Assembly: GCF_004135205.1 (NCBI RefSeq)
Contig: NZ_CP035490.1
Location: 6,789,001 to 6,853,000, forward strand
Length of the DNA: 64,000 nucleotides
Origin: Hahella sp. KA22
Lineage (GTDB): Bacteria > Pseudomonadota > Gammaproteobacteria > Pseudomonadales > Oleiphilaceae
Direction: 5' to 3'
A program made the position numbers and the translations under genes. Positions 1 to 9,271 of the stretch are shown one piece after another. The first letter of the stretch is position 1, and the number at the start of each line of letters is the position of its first letter. The notes under the pieces were generated by a model. It had not been told where the DNA came from. It did not search any database and saw only the letters and a list, made by a program, of their open reading frames with translations.

Positions 1-1249
1 CCTGCCCGGAACGGGCGCCTTTCTCCCGCAGCGATAGTCGCTGATGCACGCCAAAGCGGTGCTGTTCGTCAATAATAGCGAGGCCAAGTCGTGCGAACTC
101 GACTTGATCCTGAAACAGGGCATGAGTGCCGATAGCCAGTTGCGCTGCGCCAGAAGCAATTGCATCCAGCACTTTTTGCCGCTCACTGGCCTTAAGCTTG
201 CCGTTAAGCCATACCACGCTGACGCCCAGAGGCTCCAGCCACTGACTGAGCGTCTTGTAGTGCTGTTCTGACAGGATTTCCGTCGGCGCCATCAACGCCG
301 CCTGATGGCCGGTTTCAATAGCGCACAGGGCTGACGCCGCAGCAACGACCGTTTTGCCGGAGCCGACATCGCCCTGCACCAGACGCAACATCGGGACCAA
401 GGCGCGCACATCCTGTTCGATCTCCCCGATCACGCGTTTCTGCGCGCCGGTCAAAGCGAAAGGCAACTGCTCGATAAAGCGCTGTTGTAAAGCGCCAGCT
501 CTCAGCGCCGGGGCCGGTTGCGACTGCACTTCCTGCCGCAACTGCAACAGACTGAGGTGGTGCGCCAGCAGCTCTTCCGCCACCAGACGTTGCTGATTGG
601 GATGACGACTTTCCGCCAGCGCCGTCACATTGGCGCCCACCGGCGGGTGATGCAGGTAATCCAGCGCCGTATTCAGCTCCGGCATCTGATAATGATTGCG
701 TAATTCCTGGGGCAGCCAGTCTTTGATGGGGTAACGGCGCATCAGCGTCAGCGCCTGCTGACACAGATCGCGCAACCGTTTTTGCATTAACCCTTCAGTG
801 GTTGGATAAATAGGCGTAAGACGCTGCTCCATCTCCGCCGGTTTCAACTCATCCACCTGAGTGGTTTCAGGGTGATACATCTCCAACCCGCTACGGCCGA
901 GGCGCGCCTCGCCGTAGCACAGGAATTTACGGCCCGGGCTGAAGCGATTCTTCTGTTGCGCGGTGAAGTAGTAAAAACGCAGGCCGATCTCACCGCTATC
1001 GTCGCGCACCCGCACCAGCAGACTGCGTTTGCGCCCCAGTTCGACCCGGGAGTCCACCACCGTCGCTTCGACTTGCGCTGGCATCCCCACTCGCACCTGA
1101 GCAACCGGCGTCACTCGGGTGCGGTCCTCATAGCGCAGGGGTAAGTGAAACAGCAGGTCCTGCACCGTATGCAGGCCCAGCTTCGCCAGTTTTTCCGCCA
1201 GGGCCGGCCCGACGCCTTTCAGTTCGGTCAATGGCTGTTCAATAGACAC
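1..1249 (-). CDS. recG: RecG ATP-dependent DNA helicase, 3' end cut off by the window
   Basis: RecG remodels stalled replication forks and branch-migrates Holliday junctions. About 416 N-terminal residues of a family of roughly 690 are visible; the reading frame runs off the left edge without a stop. The start is a GTG (codon at 1247-1249) preceded by AAGGAT, and the protein opens with LTELKGVGPALAEKLAKLG, typical of the N-terminal wedge region. The Walker A motif GDVGSGKT lies near residue 298 and the DEQH helicase box followed by RFGVHQR near residue 388. It starts just after the oxyR stop on the same strand, so co-transcription with oxyR is likely, an arrangement known in Pseudomonas. Confidence 0.95.
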   Translation of the reverse strand, partial: MSIEQPLTELKGVGPALAEKLAKLGLHTVQDLLFHLPLRYEDRTRVTPVAQVRVGMPAQVEATVVDSRVELGRKRSLLVRVRDDSGEIGLRFYYFTAQQKNRFSPGRKFLCYGEARLGRSGLEMYHPETTQVDELKPAEMEQRLTPIYPTTEGLMQKRLRDLCQQALTLMRRYPIKDWLPQELRNHYQMPELNTALDYLHHPPVGANVTALAESRHPNQQRLVAEELLAHHLSLLQLRQEVQSQPAPALRAGALQQRFIEQLPFALTGAQKRVIGEIEQDVRALVPMLRLVQGDVGSGKTVVAAASALCAIETGHQAALMAPTEILSEQHYKTLSQWLEPLGVSVVWLNGKLKASERQKVLDAIASGAAQLAIGTHALFQDQVEFARLGLAIIDEQHRFGVHQRLSLREKGARSGQ

Positions 1250-1276
1250 GCTAAGGCGATCCTTTTCCGTCTTGCT

Positions 1277-2215
1277 TTAACTGGCGCGCTTCTCAACCAC
1301 CCGGCACTGCCCCGCCGCCAAAGCCACCATGTCGATCGCTTTCGGGCGCGGGAAGGTGACGCGCCAGGCCAGCCCCACCGTTCGATAAGGCGCTGGTGAT
1401 TTGAATGGCCGGGTCGTCAGCAAGCCGCTGGCGTAGCGATCTTCCCGCACGGCGGACAACGGCAGAACGGTGATGCCAAGGCCGGAAGCGACCATGTGGC
1501 GGATGGTTTCCAGCGAGCTGCCTTCTGTGATGATATGCGCCGGCCGCTCACTGCGGGGTGGTTCTTTACCCATACGGTTGAACAATTCCGGGCAGGCGTC
1601 CAGCACCTGATCGCGGAAGCAGTGTCCCGGTCCCAGCAACAGCAGGTCGTGGGCGGGCAGCATTTCGCTGTCGATTTCGTCGTATTGGGACAGCGGATGA
1701 TCTTCCGGCATCAACACAACGAAAGGTTCGTCATACAGCGGCAGAGTCACGACTTCCGGTTCATTAAAGGGCAGCGCCACGATAATGGCGTCCAGCTCAG
1801 AGTGGCGCAGCTTCTCCCGCAATACGGCGGTGTAGTTCTCTTCTATATACAGAGGCATTTGCGGCGCCGCCCGGTGCAACTCAGGCATCAGATGAGGAAA
1901 CAGGTAGGGCCCGATAGTATAAATCGCGCCAACGCGCAGCGGCTGAGACAACTGATCTTTACCCGCCTGGGCGATATCCTTGATGACGCTGACCTGATCC
2001 AGTACGCGCAAGGCTTGCTCCACCACGCGCTTGCCAGTGTCAGTGACAGTGATATGGCTCTTGCTGCGTTCGAACAGGGTGACCCCCAGTTCATCCTCCA
2101 GCTTTTTCACCGCCACGCTCAAGGTGGGCTGACTGACGAAACAGCGCTCAGCGGCGCGGCCGAAATGCTTCTCTTCAGCCAGAGTAACAATGTAACGCAA
2201 TTCAGTCAGAGTCAT
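1277..2215 (-). CDS. oxyR: OxyR, peroxide-sensing LysR-type regulator
   Basis: OxyR senses hydrogen peroxide through a disulfide and activates antioxidant genes. The 312-residue protein has an N-terminal winged helix-turn-helix (residues 1-60, AAERCFVSQPTLSVAVKKLE) and a LysR substrate-binding domain. The segment GHCFRDQVLDACP holds the two redox cysteines. Counting from the ATG at 2213-2215 they fall at 199 and 208, exactly the numbering of the Escherichia coli protein, which decides this start over an in-frame ATG at 2258-2260 that would add 15 unlikely residues. It is transcribed towards recG with only 27 bases between them and divergently from the epimerase-like gene. Confidence 0.95.
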   Translation of the reverse strand: MTLTELRYIVTLAEEKHFGRAAERCFVSQPTLSVAVKKLEDELGVTLFERSKSHITVTDTGKRVVEQALRVLDQVSVIKDIAQAGKDQLSQPLRVGAIYTIGPYLFPHLMPELHRAAPQMPLYIEENYTAVLREKLRHSELDAIIVALPFNEPEVVTLPLYDEPFVVLMPEDHPLSQYDEIDSEMLPAHDLLLLGPGHCFRDQVLDACPELFNRMGKEPPRSERPAHIITEGSSLETIRHMVASGLGITVLPLSAVREDRYASGLLTTRPFKSPAPYRTVGLAWRVTFPRPKAIDMVALAAGQCRVVEKRAS

Positions 2216-2529
2216 GTGTTTCTCACTATGTTGTTTTCCATCCGTTAAGCGCTCAGTCATCTTTCCGGACGACTACTTATCGGCTCAAATCTTTTTATGG
2301 ACAGCCTGTGGGACCAGGAGTTCCTGCTTTCCCCAGGAAAACATTTCAGAACGCCAGGGAATACTCTACCCTGCATCACTTGTTTTCCAGGGTTCCGAAT
2401 GCGCCAATTTATACGCCCGGCGCGCCGGTTAAGAAACCGCTTCGCAGACTTGGCTTAATAGTCTGACCATATTGAACTTTTCGACTTAATAGCCAAGAGC
2501 TAGCATAAGCCTGATTGGAGATAGACGCA
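2216..2529. promoter_or_regulatory. Divergent intergenic region between oxyR and the epimerase-like gene
   Basis: This 314-base stretch must hold the outward promoters of oxyR and of the forward gene at 2530. I see no convincing gene in it. It contains a perfect 12-base GC palindrome, CCGGCGCGCCGG, at 2417-2428. The same 12-mer recurs at 13386-13397 in another intergenic gap. No clear OxyR binding site could be picked out by eye. Confidence 0.5.
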
Positions 2530-3411
2530 ATGCATCAACCACGCCTGTTGCTACTCGGTTTTGGGGCGCTGAATCGCCAAGTGGCGGCGCGCCTGCAAGA
2601 CCGTTTTGACATCCTCGCAGTATCGCGCACGCCACAACAGCCGGAAGGCGTCGCCCACTATGCGCTGGATCTGGAGCAGGATGCTTTGGACGCCCTGCCC
2701 GTCGATATCGACGTCGCCATTTACTGCCTCACACCCTCCGCCTTTACGCCGGAAGGCTATGAAGCCGTTTACGTGAAAAGCCTGCAACGCGTTCTGCACC
2801 GCCTGAGCAACGGCTTAATCAAGCGCTTGTTGTTTGTATCCTCCACCAGTGTGTATGGTCAGGAAAACGACGAATGGGTCGATGAAGACAGCGCCACAGC
2901 GCCTTCCAGCTTCTCCGGCGCTACCCTGCTGCAAGCGGAGGCGTTGCTGGCGGACGCCGATATTGCGACGACCGTGGTGCGCTTTTCCGGCATCTATGGC
3001 GCTGGCCGCACACGCTTGTTGCAGCAGGCGCTGGATGGACAGGTCGCCCTCTCTGGCCCTAGCGGCTATACCAATCGCATCCACGAGCAGGACGCCGTGG
3101 GCGTGTTATGTCACTTTGCGGAACTCGCTACCGACAAGCCGCTGCAATCCTGCTACCTGGCCAGCGACTGCGAGCCGGTGCGCATGCACAACGTGGCGCA
3201 ATGGATTCGAGAGCAAGCCTGCTCTCGCGCGGAGTGCGCGCCGGAAGCCGCGCCAGCCCAGCAAAAACGCCGCGCAGGCAGTAAACGCTGCGCCAACCAA
3301 CGGCTACTGGCCAGTGGTTTTCGCTTCAGCTATCCCACATTTCGAGAAGGCTATGGGGAAATGATTGAGGCATATATCGCCCAAAACAGTCAGGCGAATA
3401 CAAAAGAGTGA
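2530..3411 (+). CDS. NAD-dependent epimerase/short-chain dehydrogenase-like protein
   Basis: The 293-residue protein has an N-terminal Rossmann start (LLLLGFGALNRQVAARL), an SSTSVYG segment with the usual Ser/Tyr of extended short-chain dehydrogenases, and a later RFSGIYGAGRTRLL stretch typical of nucleotide-sugar epimerase-like proteins of the YeeZ type. Substrate and pathway cannot be read from the sequence. The ATG at 2530 is preceded by GGAG at 2517-2520 with good spacing; a TTG at 2515 is in frame but lies inside the ribosome-binding region. It converges on ridA, with a GC-rich hairpin between them. Confidence 0.8.
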   Translation: MHQPRLLLLGFGALNRQVAARLQDRFDILAVSRTPQQPEGVAHYALDLEQDALDALPVDIDVAIYCLTPSAFTPEGYEAVYVKSLQRVLHRLSNGLIKRLLFVSSTSVYGQENDEWVDEDSATAPSSFSGATLLQAEALLADADIATTVVRFSGIYGAGRTRLLQQALDGQVALSGPSGYTNRIHEQDAVGVLCHFAELATDKPLQSCYLASDCEPVRMHNVAQWIREQACSRAECAPEAAPAQQKRRAGSKRCANQRLLASGFRFSYPTFREGYGEMIEAYIAQNSQANTKE

Positions 3412-3433
3412 AGATCAGAAGCTAGCAGGGAAA

Positions 3434-3461
3434 GCTTCCCGGTCCGGAGCCGGACCGGGGA
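3434..3461. terminator. GC-rich hairpin between convergent genes
   Basis: An inverted repeat of about 12 base pairs (CTTCCCGGTCCG pairing with CGGACCGGGGAG, loop GAGC) lies between the stops of the epimerase-like gene and ridA. No T-run follows on either strand, so it may be a weak bidirectional terminator or only an RNA-stabilising structure. Confidence 0.5.
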
Positions 3462-3476
3462 GAAGGAATCAGCGGA

Positions 3477-3863
3477 TCAGGAAGTCACCATGATGCCGTC
3501 CATTTCCACCAGAGAGCCTTTCGGCAGCTGGGAAATACCAATCGCAGCGCGAGCGGGGTAAGGCTCTTTGAAGTAAGTCGCCATGATTTCGTTGACGGTA
3601 GCGAAGTTGCTCAGGTCGGTCAGATAGATATTCAGCTTGACGATATCGCCCAGATCACCGCCGGCGGCGCGGCATACGGCGCGCAGGTTATCGAATACTT
3701 GCCTGGTCTGCTCGGCGAAATCGCCGCTCACCAGTTCCATTGTCTCGGGATTCAATGGAATCTGACCGGACAGGTATACGGTTTGACCGGCTTTTACAGC
3801 CTGGGAGTAGGTGCCGATCGCCTTGGGCGCATTTTCAGTCTGGATAACGGATTTATTAGTCAT
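3477..3863 (-). CDS. ridA: RidA, reactive enamine/imine deaminase
   Basis: RidA hydrolyses 2-aminoacrylate-type enamines and imines released by PLP enzymes and so protects other PLP enzymes. The 128-residue length is the family norm. Hallmarks are [12 protein letters not shown] near the N-terminus, [13 protein letters not shown], and the C-terminal [20 protein letters not shown] with the conserved Arg that binds the substrate carboxylate. GAGG precedes the ATG. It follows spoT on the same strand after about 180 bases, as in Pseudomonas. Confidence 0.95.
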   Translation of the reverse strand: MTNKSVIQTENAPKAIGTYSQAVKAGQTVYLSGQIPLNPETMELVSGDFAEQTRQVFDNLRAVCRAAGGDLGDIVKLNIYLTDLSNFATVNEIMATYFKEPYPARAAIGISQLPKGSLVEMDGIMVTS

Positions 3864-4047
3864 ATCTGTTGCCTCATTATTCTCGTTCCGCCGCGGACAA
3901 CGCCGCCTTGGATATAGTTACCGCCGATACTGTGTTGAAAGAACGGCATCTTACCGGATTTCTCCGGTTTGCGAATACTGTCAGACAGTACTCAGGAAAC
4001 GGATCAGCTAGCAGGATGGATAAGGTTGGCGCAGCGTTCCCGGCCGC

Positions 4048-6177
4048 TTAGTGTTTCACCCTGGAAATGGAAGTCACCGCCAGCAGATGACGCAGGCGAC
4101 GCATGACCCGCGCCAGATGGATACGGCCCTGAACTTTGATGATCAGGCTCACCACACTGAGACGGGCGTTTTGCTCTTCCACATTGATTTTCTCGATATT
4201 GCCGTCGGCCATGGTGACCGCGCTGGCGATTTCGGCGATGACGCCCCGCTGGCGCTCCACTTCGACCCGCAAGGCTACGGAGAACTCGTCAGTGATGTTC
4301 TTGGCCCAGGTCAGATGGATGCAGTGCTCAGGGTCGTGGAGGAATTTCTTGATCTTGTCGCAGGTTTCGGAGTGAATCATCAACCCCGCGCCGCGATTGA
4401 TGACGCCGACGATGGGATCGCCGGGAATCGGTTTACAGCAGTGCGCCAGATTCAATACCTGACCATCAGCGCCTTCCACCATCAAGGACGGCTTGTTGTC
4501 GTCCTCGCGGTATTCCATGTCATGGCTTTCCGTCGGCTCGCCATCAGACACCAGTTGCCGGGCTACAATATACGCCATGCGGCTGCCCAGCCCGATTTCC
4601 TCTAGCAGGCGGTCGAAGCTGCTGGCCTGATTATGCTTGAGCACTTTTTCTTTGTGCTGCTCGCTGATGTCGTCGAGTCGTTTGCCGAACGCCTGCAGGT
4701 TTTTCTTCAGCAGGCGCCGCCCCAGATCACGGGACTCGCTCTGGCGCTGCTGCTTCAGATAGTGACGGATGTTGCTCTTCGCCTTGCCGGTGACGACAAA
4801 GTTGAGCCACGCCGGGTTTGGCTTGGCGCCGGGCGCGGTAATAATTTCCACAGTTTGCCCGCTCTTCAGCGGCATACTGAGAGAAGCCAGATGCTTGTTA
4901 ATGCGACAGGCCACCGTGGAGTTGCCGATATCCGTGTGTATCGCGTACGCGAAGTCCACCGGAGTCGCCCCGCCGGGCAGCTCCATGATGCGGCCCTTCG
5001 GCGTAAAGATGTAGATTTCGTCCGGGAACAGGTCGATTTTGACATGCTCGATGAATTCCAACGAGTCGTCCGCCCGCTCGCGCAGCTCCATCAAATCCTT
5101 CACCCACTTCTGCGCCCGCATCTGCTGGTTATCCGCCAAGTCAGAGGTGGCGCTCTTGTAAACCCAATGCGCCGCAATGCCGCTGTTGGCGACTTTGTCC
5201 ATTTCTTCGGTGCGGATCTGGATTTCGATATTGACGTGGGAGCCGAACAGCGTGGTGTGAATGGATTGATAACCGTTGGCCTTGGGCAGGGCGATATAGT
5301 CTTTGAAGCGGCCCGGCACCGGCTTGTACATGCCGTGGACCACCCCGAGCGTTCGGTAACAGCTATCCACGGAGTCGGTAATAATGCGGAAGGCGTACAC
5401 GTCCATAATGTCATGGAATGAACGTCGTTTGGCCTTCATCTTCTGGTAAATGCTGTGCAGGTGCTTCTCCCTGCCCTGAATACGCACGGACAGACCGCGC
5501 TCCTTCAGTTTGCTTTCCAGCTTGTGCTTGATCTCTTCGATGATCTCGTAATGGGTGCCGCGCAGTTTACGTACGGCTTCCTGAATATATTTTGCGCGCA
5601 TCGGGAACATGGCCTGAAACCCGAGGTCCTCAAGCTCCACACACATGGTGTGGATGCCAAGGCGATTTGCGATCGGCGCGTAGATATCCAGCGTCTCCGT
5701 CGCGATCCGACGACGCTTCTCCGGTTTCAACGGTCCCAGCGTGCGCATGTTATGCAGACGGTCCGCCAGCTTCACCAGGATAACGCGAATGTCTTTGGCC
5801 ATGGCCAAAGTCATCTTTTGAAAGTTTTCCGCCTGGGCTTCCGCCTTGGACTTGAACTCAATCTGGGTCAGCTTACTTACGCCATCCACCAATTCGGCGA
5901 TGCTCTCTCCAAACTGGCCGCTGAGCGCATCTTTGGGTATGCCGGTGTCTTCAATGACGTCATGCAGCATGGCCGCCGCCAGACACTGATGATCCAATTG
6001 CAAATCGGCCAGGAGATTGGCCACCGCCAGCGGATGGGTGATGTAAGGCTCCCCGCTTTGCCGGTATTGCCCTTCATGCGCCTGCTCGGCGTAGTAAAAC
6101 GCTCGCCGCACCACATTGATATGGTGGTTATCCAAATAGGTTTTTAAACGTTCAGCAAGCGCATCAATCGTCGGCAC
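4048..6177 (-). CDS. spoT: SpoT/Rel bifunctional (p)ppGpp synthetase and hydrolase
   Basis: This enzyme makes and degrades the stringent-response alarmone (p)ppGpp. The 709-residue protein shows an N-terminal HD hydrolase domain (ITHPLAVANLLADL, LHDVIEDTG, KLADRLHNMRTL), the synthetase domain (FKDYIALPKANGYQSIHT), a TGS domain (IYIFTPKGRIMELPGGATP) and a C-terminal ACT domain. The intact HD motif and hydrolase region identify SpoT rather than the hydrolase-dead RelA. The start is GTG (6175-6177) with AAGG upstream. It sits in the conserved gmk-rpoZ-spoT order, on the minus strand. Confidence 0.96.
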   Translation of the reverse strand: MPTIDALAERLKTYLDNHHINVVRRAFYYAEQAHEGQYRQSGEPYITHPLAVANLLADLQLDHQCLAAAMLHDVIEDTGIPKDALSGQFGESIAELVDGVSKLTQIEFKSKAEAQAENFQKMTLAMAKDIRVILVKLADRLHNMRTLGPLKPEKRRRIATETLDIYAPIANRLGIHTMCVELEDLGFQAMFPMRAKYIQEAVRKLRGTHYEIIEEIKHKLESKLKERGLSVRIQGREKHLHSIYQKMKAKRRSFHDIMDVYAFRIITDSVDSCYRTLGVVHGMYKPVPGRFKDYIALPKANGYQSIHTTLFGSHVNIEIQIRTEEMDKVANSGIAAHWVYKSATSDLADNQQMRAQKWVKDLMELRERADDSLEFIEHVKIDLFPDEIYIFTPKGRIMELPGGATPVDFAYAIHTDIGNSTVACRINKHLASLSMPLKSGQTVEIITAPGAKPNPAWLNFVVTGKAKSNIRHYLKQQRQSESRDLGRRLLKKNLQAFGKRLDDISEQHKEKVLKHNQASSFDRLLEEIGLGSRMAYIVARQLVSDGEPTESHDMEYREDDNKPSLMVEGADGQVLNLAHCCKPIPGDPIVGVINRGAGLMIHSETCDKIKKFLHDPEHCIHLTWAKNITDEFSVALRVEVERQRGVIAEIASAVTMADGNIEKINVEEQNARLSVVSLIIKVQGRIHLARVMRRLRHLLAVTSISRVKH

Positions 6178-6315
6178 AAGGGACCTTCACAACATAAGCG
6201 GTACACAAAATAAAAAAGGTGGAGATGAAAAAACCGGACAATCAGCCCAGATTTTTTACAGCTGTATAAATCAATATAAAGATAAAGAGGGGAATTTCAA
6301 GAGAGGGTGAAGTCA

Positions 6316-6335
6316 GGCCCCTTTGCGGGGCCCCG
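6316..6335 (-). terminator. Possible hairpin between rpoZ and spoT
   Basis: GGCCCC pairs with GGGGCC around a short loop just downstream of the rpoZ stop. No T-run follows on the minus strand, so it is at most a partial terminator or RNA-processing structure separating rpoZ from spoT. Confidence 0.35.
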
Positions 6336-6339
6336 GACG

Positions 6340-6549
6340 TTAGTCTTCGTCTTGCTCAAGCATCGCAGATGTGACGAGGCCCGCAGCGATTTCGCGCAGT
6401 GCGACGACAGTGGGTTTATCGTTTTCCCACTCGACTTTAGGGTCTTTGCCATACTGGCTGATCTGACGAGCGCGCTTTGAAGCCAGCATGACCAGCTCAA
6501 AACGGTTATCTACATGATCCAGACAATCTTCAACGGTTACTCGCGCCAT
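6340..6549 (-). CDS. rpoZ: RNA polymerase omega subunit
   Basis: RpoZ is the small omega subunit that helps the beta' subunit fold and forms part of the ppGpp site of RNA polymerase. The 69-residue protein begins [20 protein letters not shown] and contains LASKRARQI and the conserved segment from [13 protein letters not shown], all typical of omega. AAGGG lies before the ATG. It sits between gmk and spoT, a long-known order that links the alarmone target with its synthetase. Confidence 0.95.
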   Translation of the reverse strand: MARVTVEDCLDHVDNRFELVMLASKRARQISQYGKDPKVEWENDKPTVVALREIAAGLVTSAMLEQDED

Positions 6550-6598
6550 AACACACCCTTTACCAGTGCCAGTTCAGAAAATGACCGCGTAGTTTAGG

Positions 6599-7264
<666 letters not shown>

Positions 7265-7279
7265 TTAAGTAATCCGGTC

Positions 7280-7337
7280 AGTTAACAAATCAAGTTAACC
7301 AACGAATTCCAGTTAACCAACACGCTCTAGTTAATCA
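7280..7337. repeat. Four AGTTAA direct repeats in the gmk/lysR intergenic region
   Basis: AGTTAA occurs at 7280, 7293, 7311 and 7329; the last three copies are exactly 18 bases apart and extend to AGTTAACCAAC or AGTTAATCAAC. They lie between the divergent gmk and LysR genes and look like a regulator-binding array, perhaps for the LysR protein itself. The function is inference. Confidence 0.5.
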
Positions 7338-7453
7338 ACAATAGTATCAGAGTTGTGATGGGTTGTAGCGGACCTTTGCATTCAGAGGCCGCTCCGTGCA
7401 ATCCTGAAACAGGCGATAAACGCCCATGCATACAACCGTGATTCGTAGAAGTT

Positions 7454-8413
7454 ATGGCAACACGTTTCGGTTTCGATCTCCGCGCTCTGAGGATTTTCGC
7501 CCACGTCGCCAAGACTGGGAATATGAGCCACTCCGCTGAGCAGTTGGGAATGACGCAAAGCTCTATCTCCCAGGCTTTGTCCAAGCTGGAGGAGTCGCTG
7601 AAGACCCGGCTGTTCGATCGCACAGTCCGCCCCATGGAGCTGACCAGCGCCGGGCGCTTTCTGTATGACCGCAGCACCGCCCTGTTGCAGGAAGCGGAAC
7701 AGACCAGTCAGGCCATTCTGCAGTCGGATTTCGCGCAATTGCGCCTCATAAAGATCGCGTTAACCGATTCCATCGTCACCTCGGTAGGACGATCGCTGCT
7801 GGATGCGGTGAAAAAACGCGCCCATGACTGGTCGATCAGCACGGGACTTTCGCATCTGCACGGCCATTCCCTGCTCTCGCGCAACACAGACATTATTATC
7901 TCCGACGACGCCTTGGAGGATTACGCCGATCTGTCCCGCTACCGCATCCTGCGGGAGCCGTTCATTCTGGCTCTTCCCAACGACTACAACGGCCCCGTCG
8001 ATGACCTCAACAAACTGGCGGCGGAGTTGGACTTTGTCCGTTACGGCGCTCATTCCCTCATCGCTCGGGGCATCGAGCGGCATTTGCGCGCGGTGCGGGT
8101 GGAAGCCCCGGACCGTCTGCAGCTGGACAACTCTTACGCCATTGTCTCCGCCGTATCGGCGGGCATGGGCTGGACCATCACCACGCCTCTGTGTTTATTC
8201 CAAAGCGGCATCAAGCAGCATCACGTACAAATCCGCCGTTTGCCCGGCGAACAGCTGTTCCGCTCGATTACTCTTACTGCCCGCAAGGGAGAACTGGGAG
8301 ACCTGCCCCGGGAAATCGCCCAGGACTGTATCGCAATATTGAAGCAGGATTTCCTGTCGCTGATGGCGACCGAACACCCCTGGATGATGGAATATCTGAC
8401 GTTGGGGGATTGA
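7454..8413 (+). CDS. LysR-type transcriptional regulator
   Basis: The 319-residue protein starts with a typical LysR winged helix-turn-helix (DLRALRIFAHVAKTGNMSHS then AEQLGMTQSSISQALSKLEE) followed by a co-inducer-binding domain from about residue 95. The effector is not evident. Its 3' end converges on the amine-utilisation cluster, whose control is a reasonable guess; it is also divergent from gmk. An 8-bp hairpin at 8491-8511 separates it from the amidotransferase gene. Confidence 0.9.
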   Translation: MATRFGFDLRALRIFAHVAKTGNMSHSAEQLGMTQSSISQALSKLEESLKTRLFDRTVRPMELTSAGRFLYDRSTALLQEAEQTSQAILQSDFAQLRLIKIALTDSIVTSVGRSLLDAVKKRAHDWSISTGLSHLHGHSLLSRNTDIIISDDALEDYADLSRYRILREPFILALPNDYNGPVDDLNKLAAELDFVRYGAHSLIARGIERHLRAVRVEAPDRLQLDNSYAIVSAVSAGMGWTITTPLCLFQSGIKQHHVQIRRLPGEQLFRSITLTARKGELGDLPREIAQDCIAILKQDFLSLMATEHPWMMEYLTLGD

Positions 8414-8490
8414 ACCCAGACAAAAAAACGGCCGCGTCTGGCGTCGCCCTTAGGGACGCTAGCGCAGCCAAAGAGGGTTGAGGGGGAACA

Positions 8491-8511
8491 ACGCAGAGCC
8501 CGACTCTGCGT
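8491..8511. terminator. Hairpin between convergent lysR-type and amidotransferase genes
   Basis: ACGCAGAG pairs perfectly with CTCTGCGT around a five-base loop between two convergent stops. No strong T-run follows, so bidirectional termination is plausible but not certain. Confidence 0.45.
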
Positions 8512-8538
8512 GTGTCCGATATAAAGAGCAGAACAGGC

Positions 8539-9255
8539 TTAACGAGTCAGCTGTCCTCCTGCGAAAAAGTTGATGATCCACTGCATCATCAAACGATCAT
8601 CCACCGGCGCTGTTAGAGACGTCTTGCCTTCGCGAATACGCGGCGCGGGGATACGATCCGTGCGTTTGTCCATCAAGGCGCTGGAGTACGCCTTGCTGAA
8701 CTCAGGATGCCCCTGCACCGTCATCAGATCAGAGCCGTACTGCAACAGGTAGAAGGGACAGAAGGCGCTGCTCGCCAACACTTCCGCGCCTTCCGGCAAC
8801 TGCGTGATCTGATCTTGATGGCTGACCACCAGGTCCAGGGAAGGCTGATAAGGCTCCATCCAGTTTTTGCGCACGCCAATCTGATTGAAGGACATGCCCA
8901 CGCCCCAGCCGCGATTGGACTTCTCCACCTGGCCTCCCAGCGCTTTGGCCAATAATTGATGACCAAAGCAGATGCCCACAAACTTTTTCCCCGCCGTAGC
9001 GACCGCCAGCACAAAACTCTCCAGCTTCTCGATCCACTGCGCGCCGTCATTCACGCCATGGCGACTGCCGGTGGTAATGTAGCCGTCGCAGGCGTCGACG
9101 GAATCCGGCAGTTCGCCGTCCATCGCCCGATAAGTGACGAAAGCCCATTGCGGAGCCAGTTCTCCCAGCGCCGCTTCAAACATCGCCGGATAATTCCCGA
9201 ATTCCGGCTGTAATTCCTCCATAACGTCGTCACACTGCAAAATGCCAATTCTCAT
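8539..9255 (-). CDS. Class I glutamine amidotransferase-like hydrolase
   Basis: The 238-residue protein is a stand-alone class I amidotransferase: the nucleophile elbow is KKFVGICFGHQLLAKALGG with the catalytic Cys, and the His of the triad is in VQGHPEFSK. Such stand-alone proteins can hydrolyse gamma-glutamyl compounds, as PuuD does. Being last in a cluster with a glutamine-synthetase-like ligase and two dehydrogenases, removal of the glutamyl group is the likeliest role (inference). The ATG at 9253-9255 has GGGAGAGG just upstream; a longer open frame to 9444 overlaps the alcohol dehydrogenase gene and has no family-like sequence. Confidence 0.85.
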   Translation of the reverse strand: MRIGILQCDDVMEELQPEFGNYPAMFEAALGELAPQWAFVTYRAMDGELPDSVDACDGYITTGSRHGVNDGAQWIEKLESFVLAVATAGKKFVGICFGHQLLAKALGGQVEKSNRGWGVGMSFNQIGVRKNWMEPYQPSLDLVVSHQDQITQLPEGAEVLASSAFCPFYLLQYGSDLMTVQGHPEFSKAYSSALMDKRTDRIPAPRIREGKTSLTAPVDDRLMMQWIINFFAGGQLTR

Positions 9256-9271
9256 CCGCCTCTCCCTGCCT

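Noticed and set aside
315-764. Minus-strand frame of 149 codons
   Set aside because: Alternative frame within recG; the recG frame holds the P-loop and helicase box.
1496-2248. A 250-codon plus-strand frame
   Set aside because: Antisense to oxyR, rich in Gln/His/Arg as shadow frames are, and with no recognisable motif.
4633-5421. Plus-strand frame of 262 codons
   Set aside because: Antisense to spoT, no motif, typical shadow composition.
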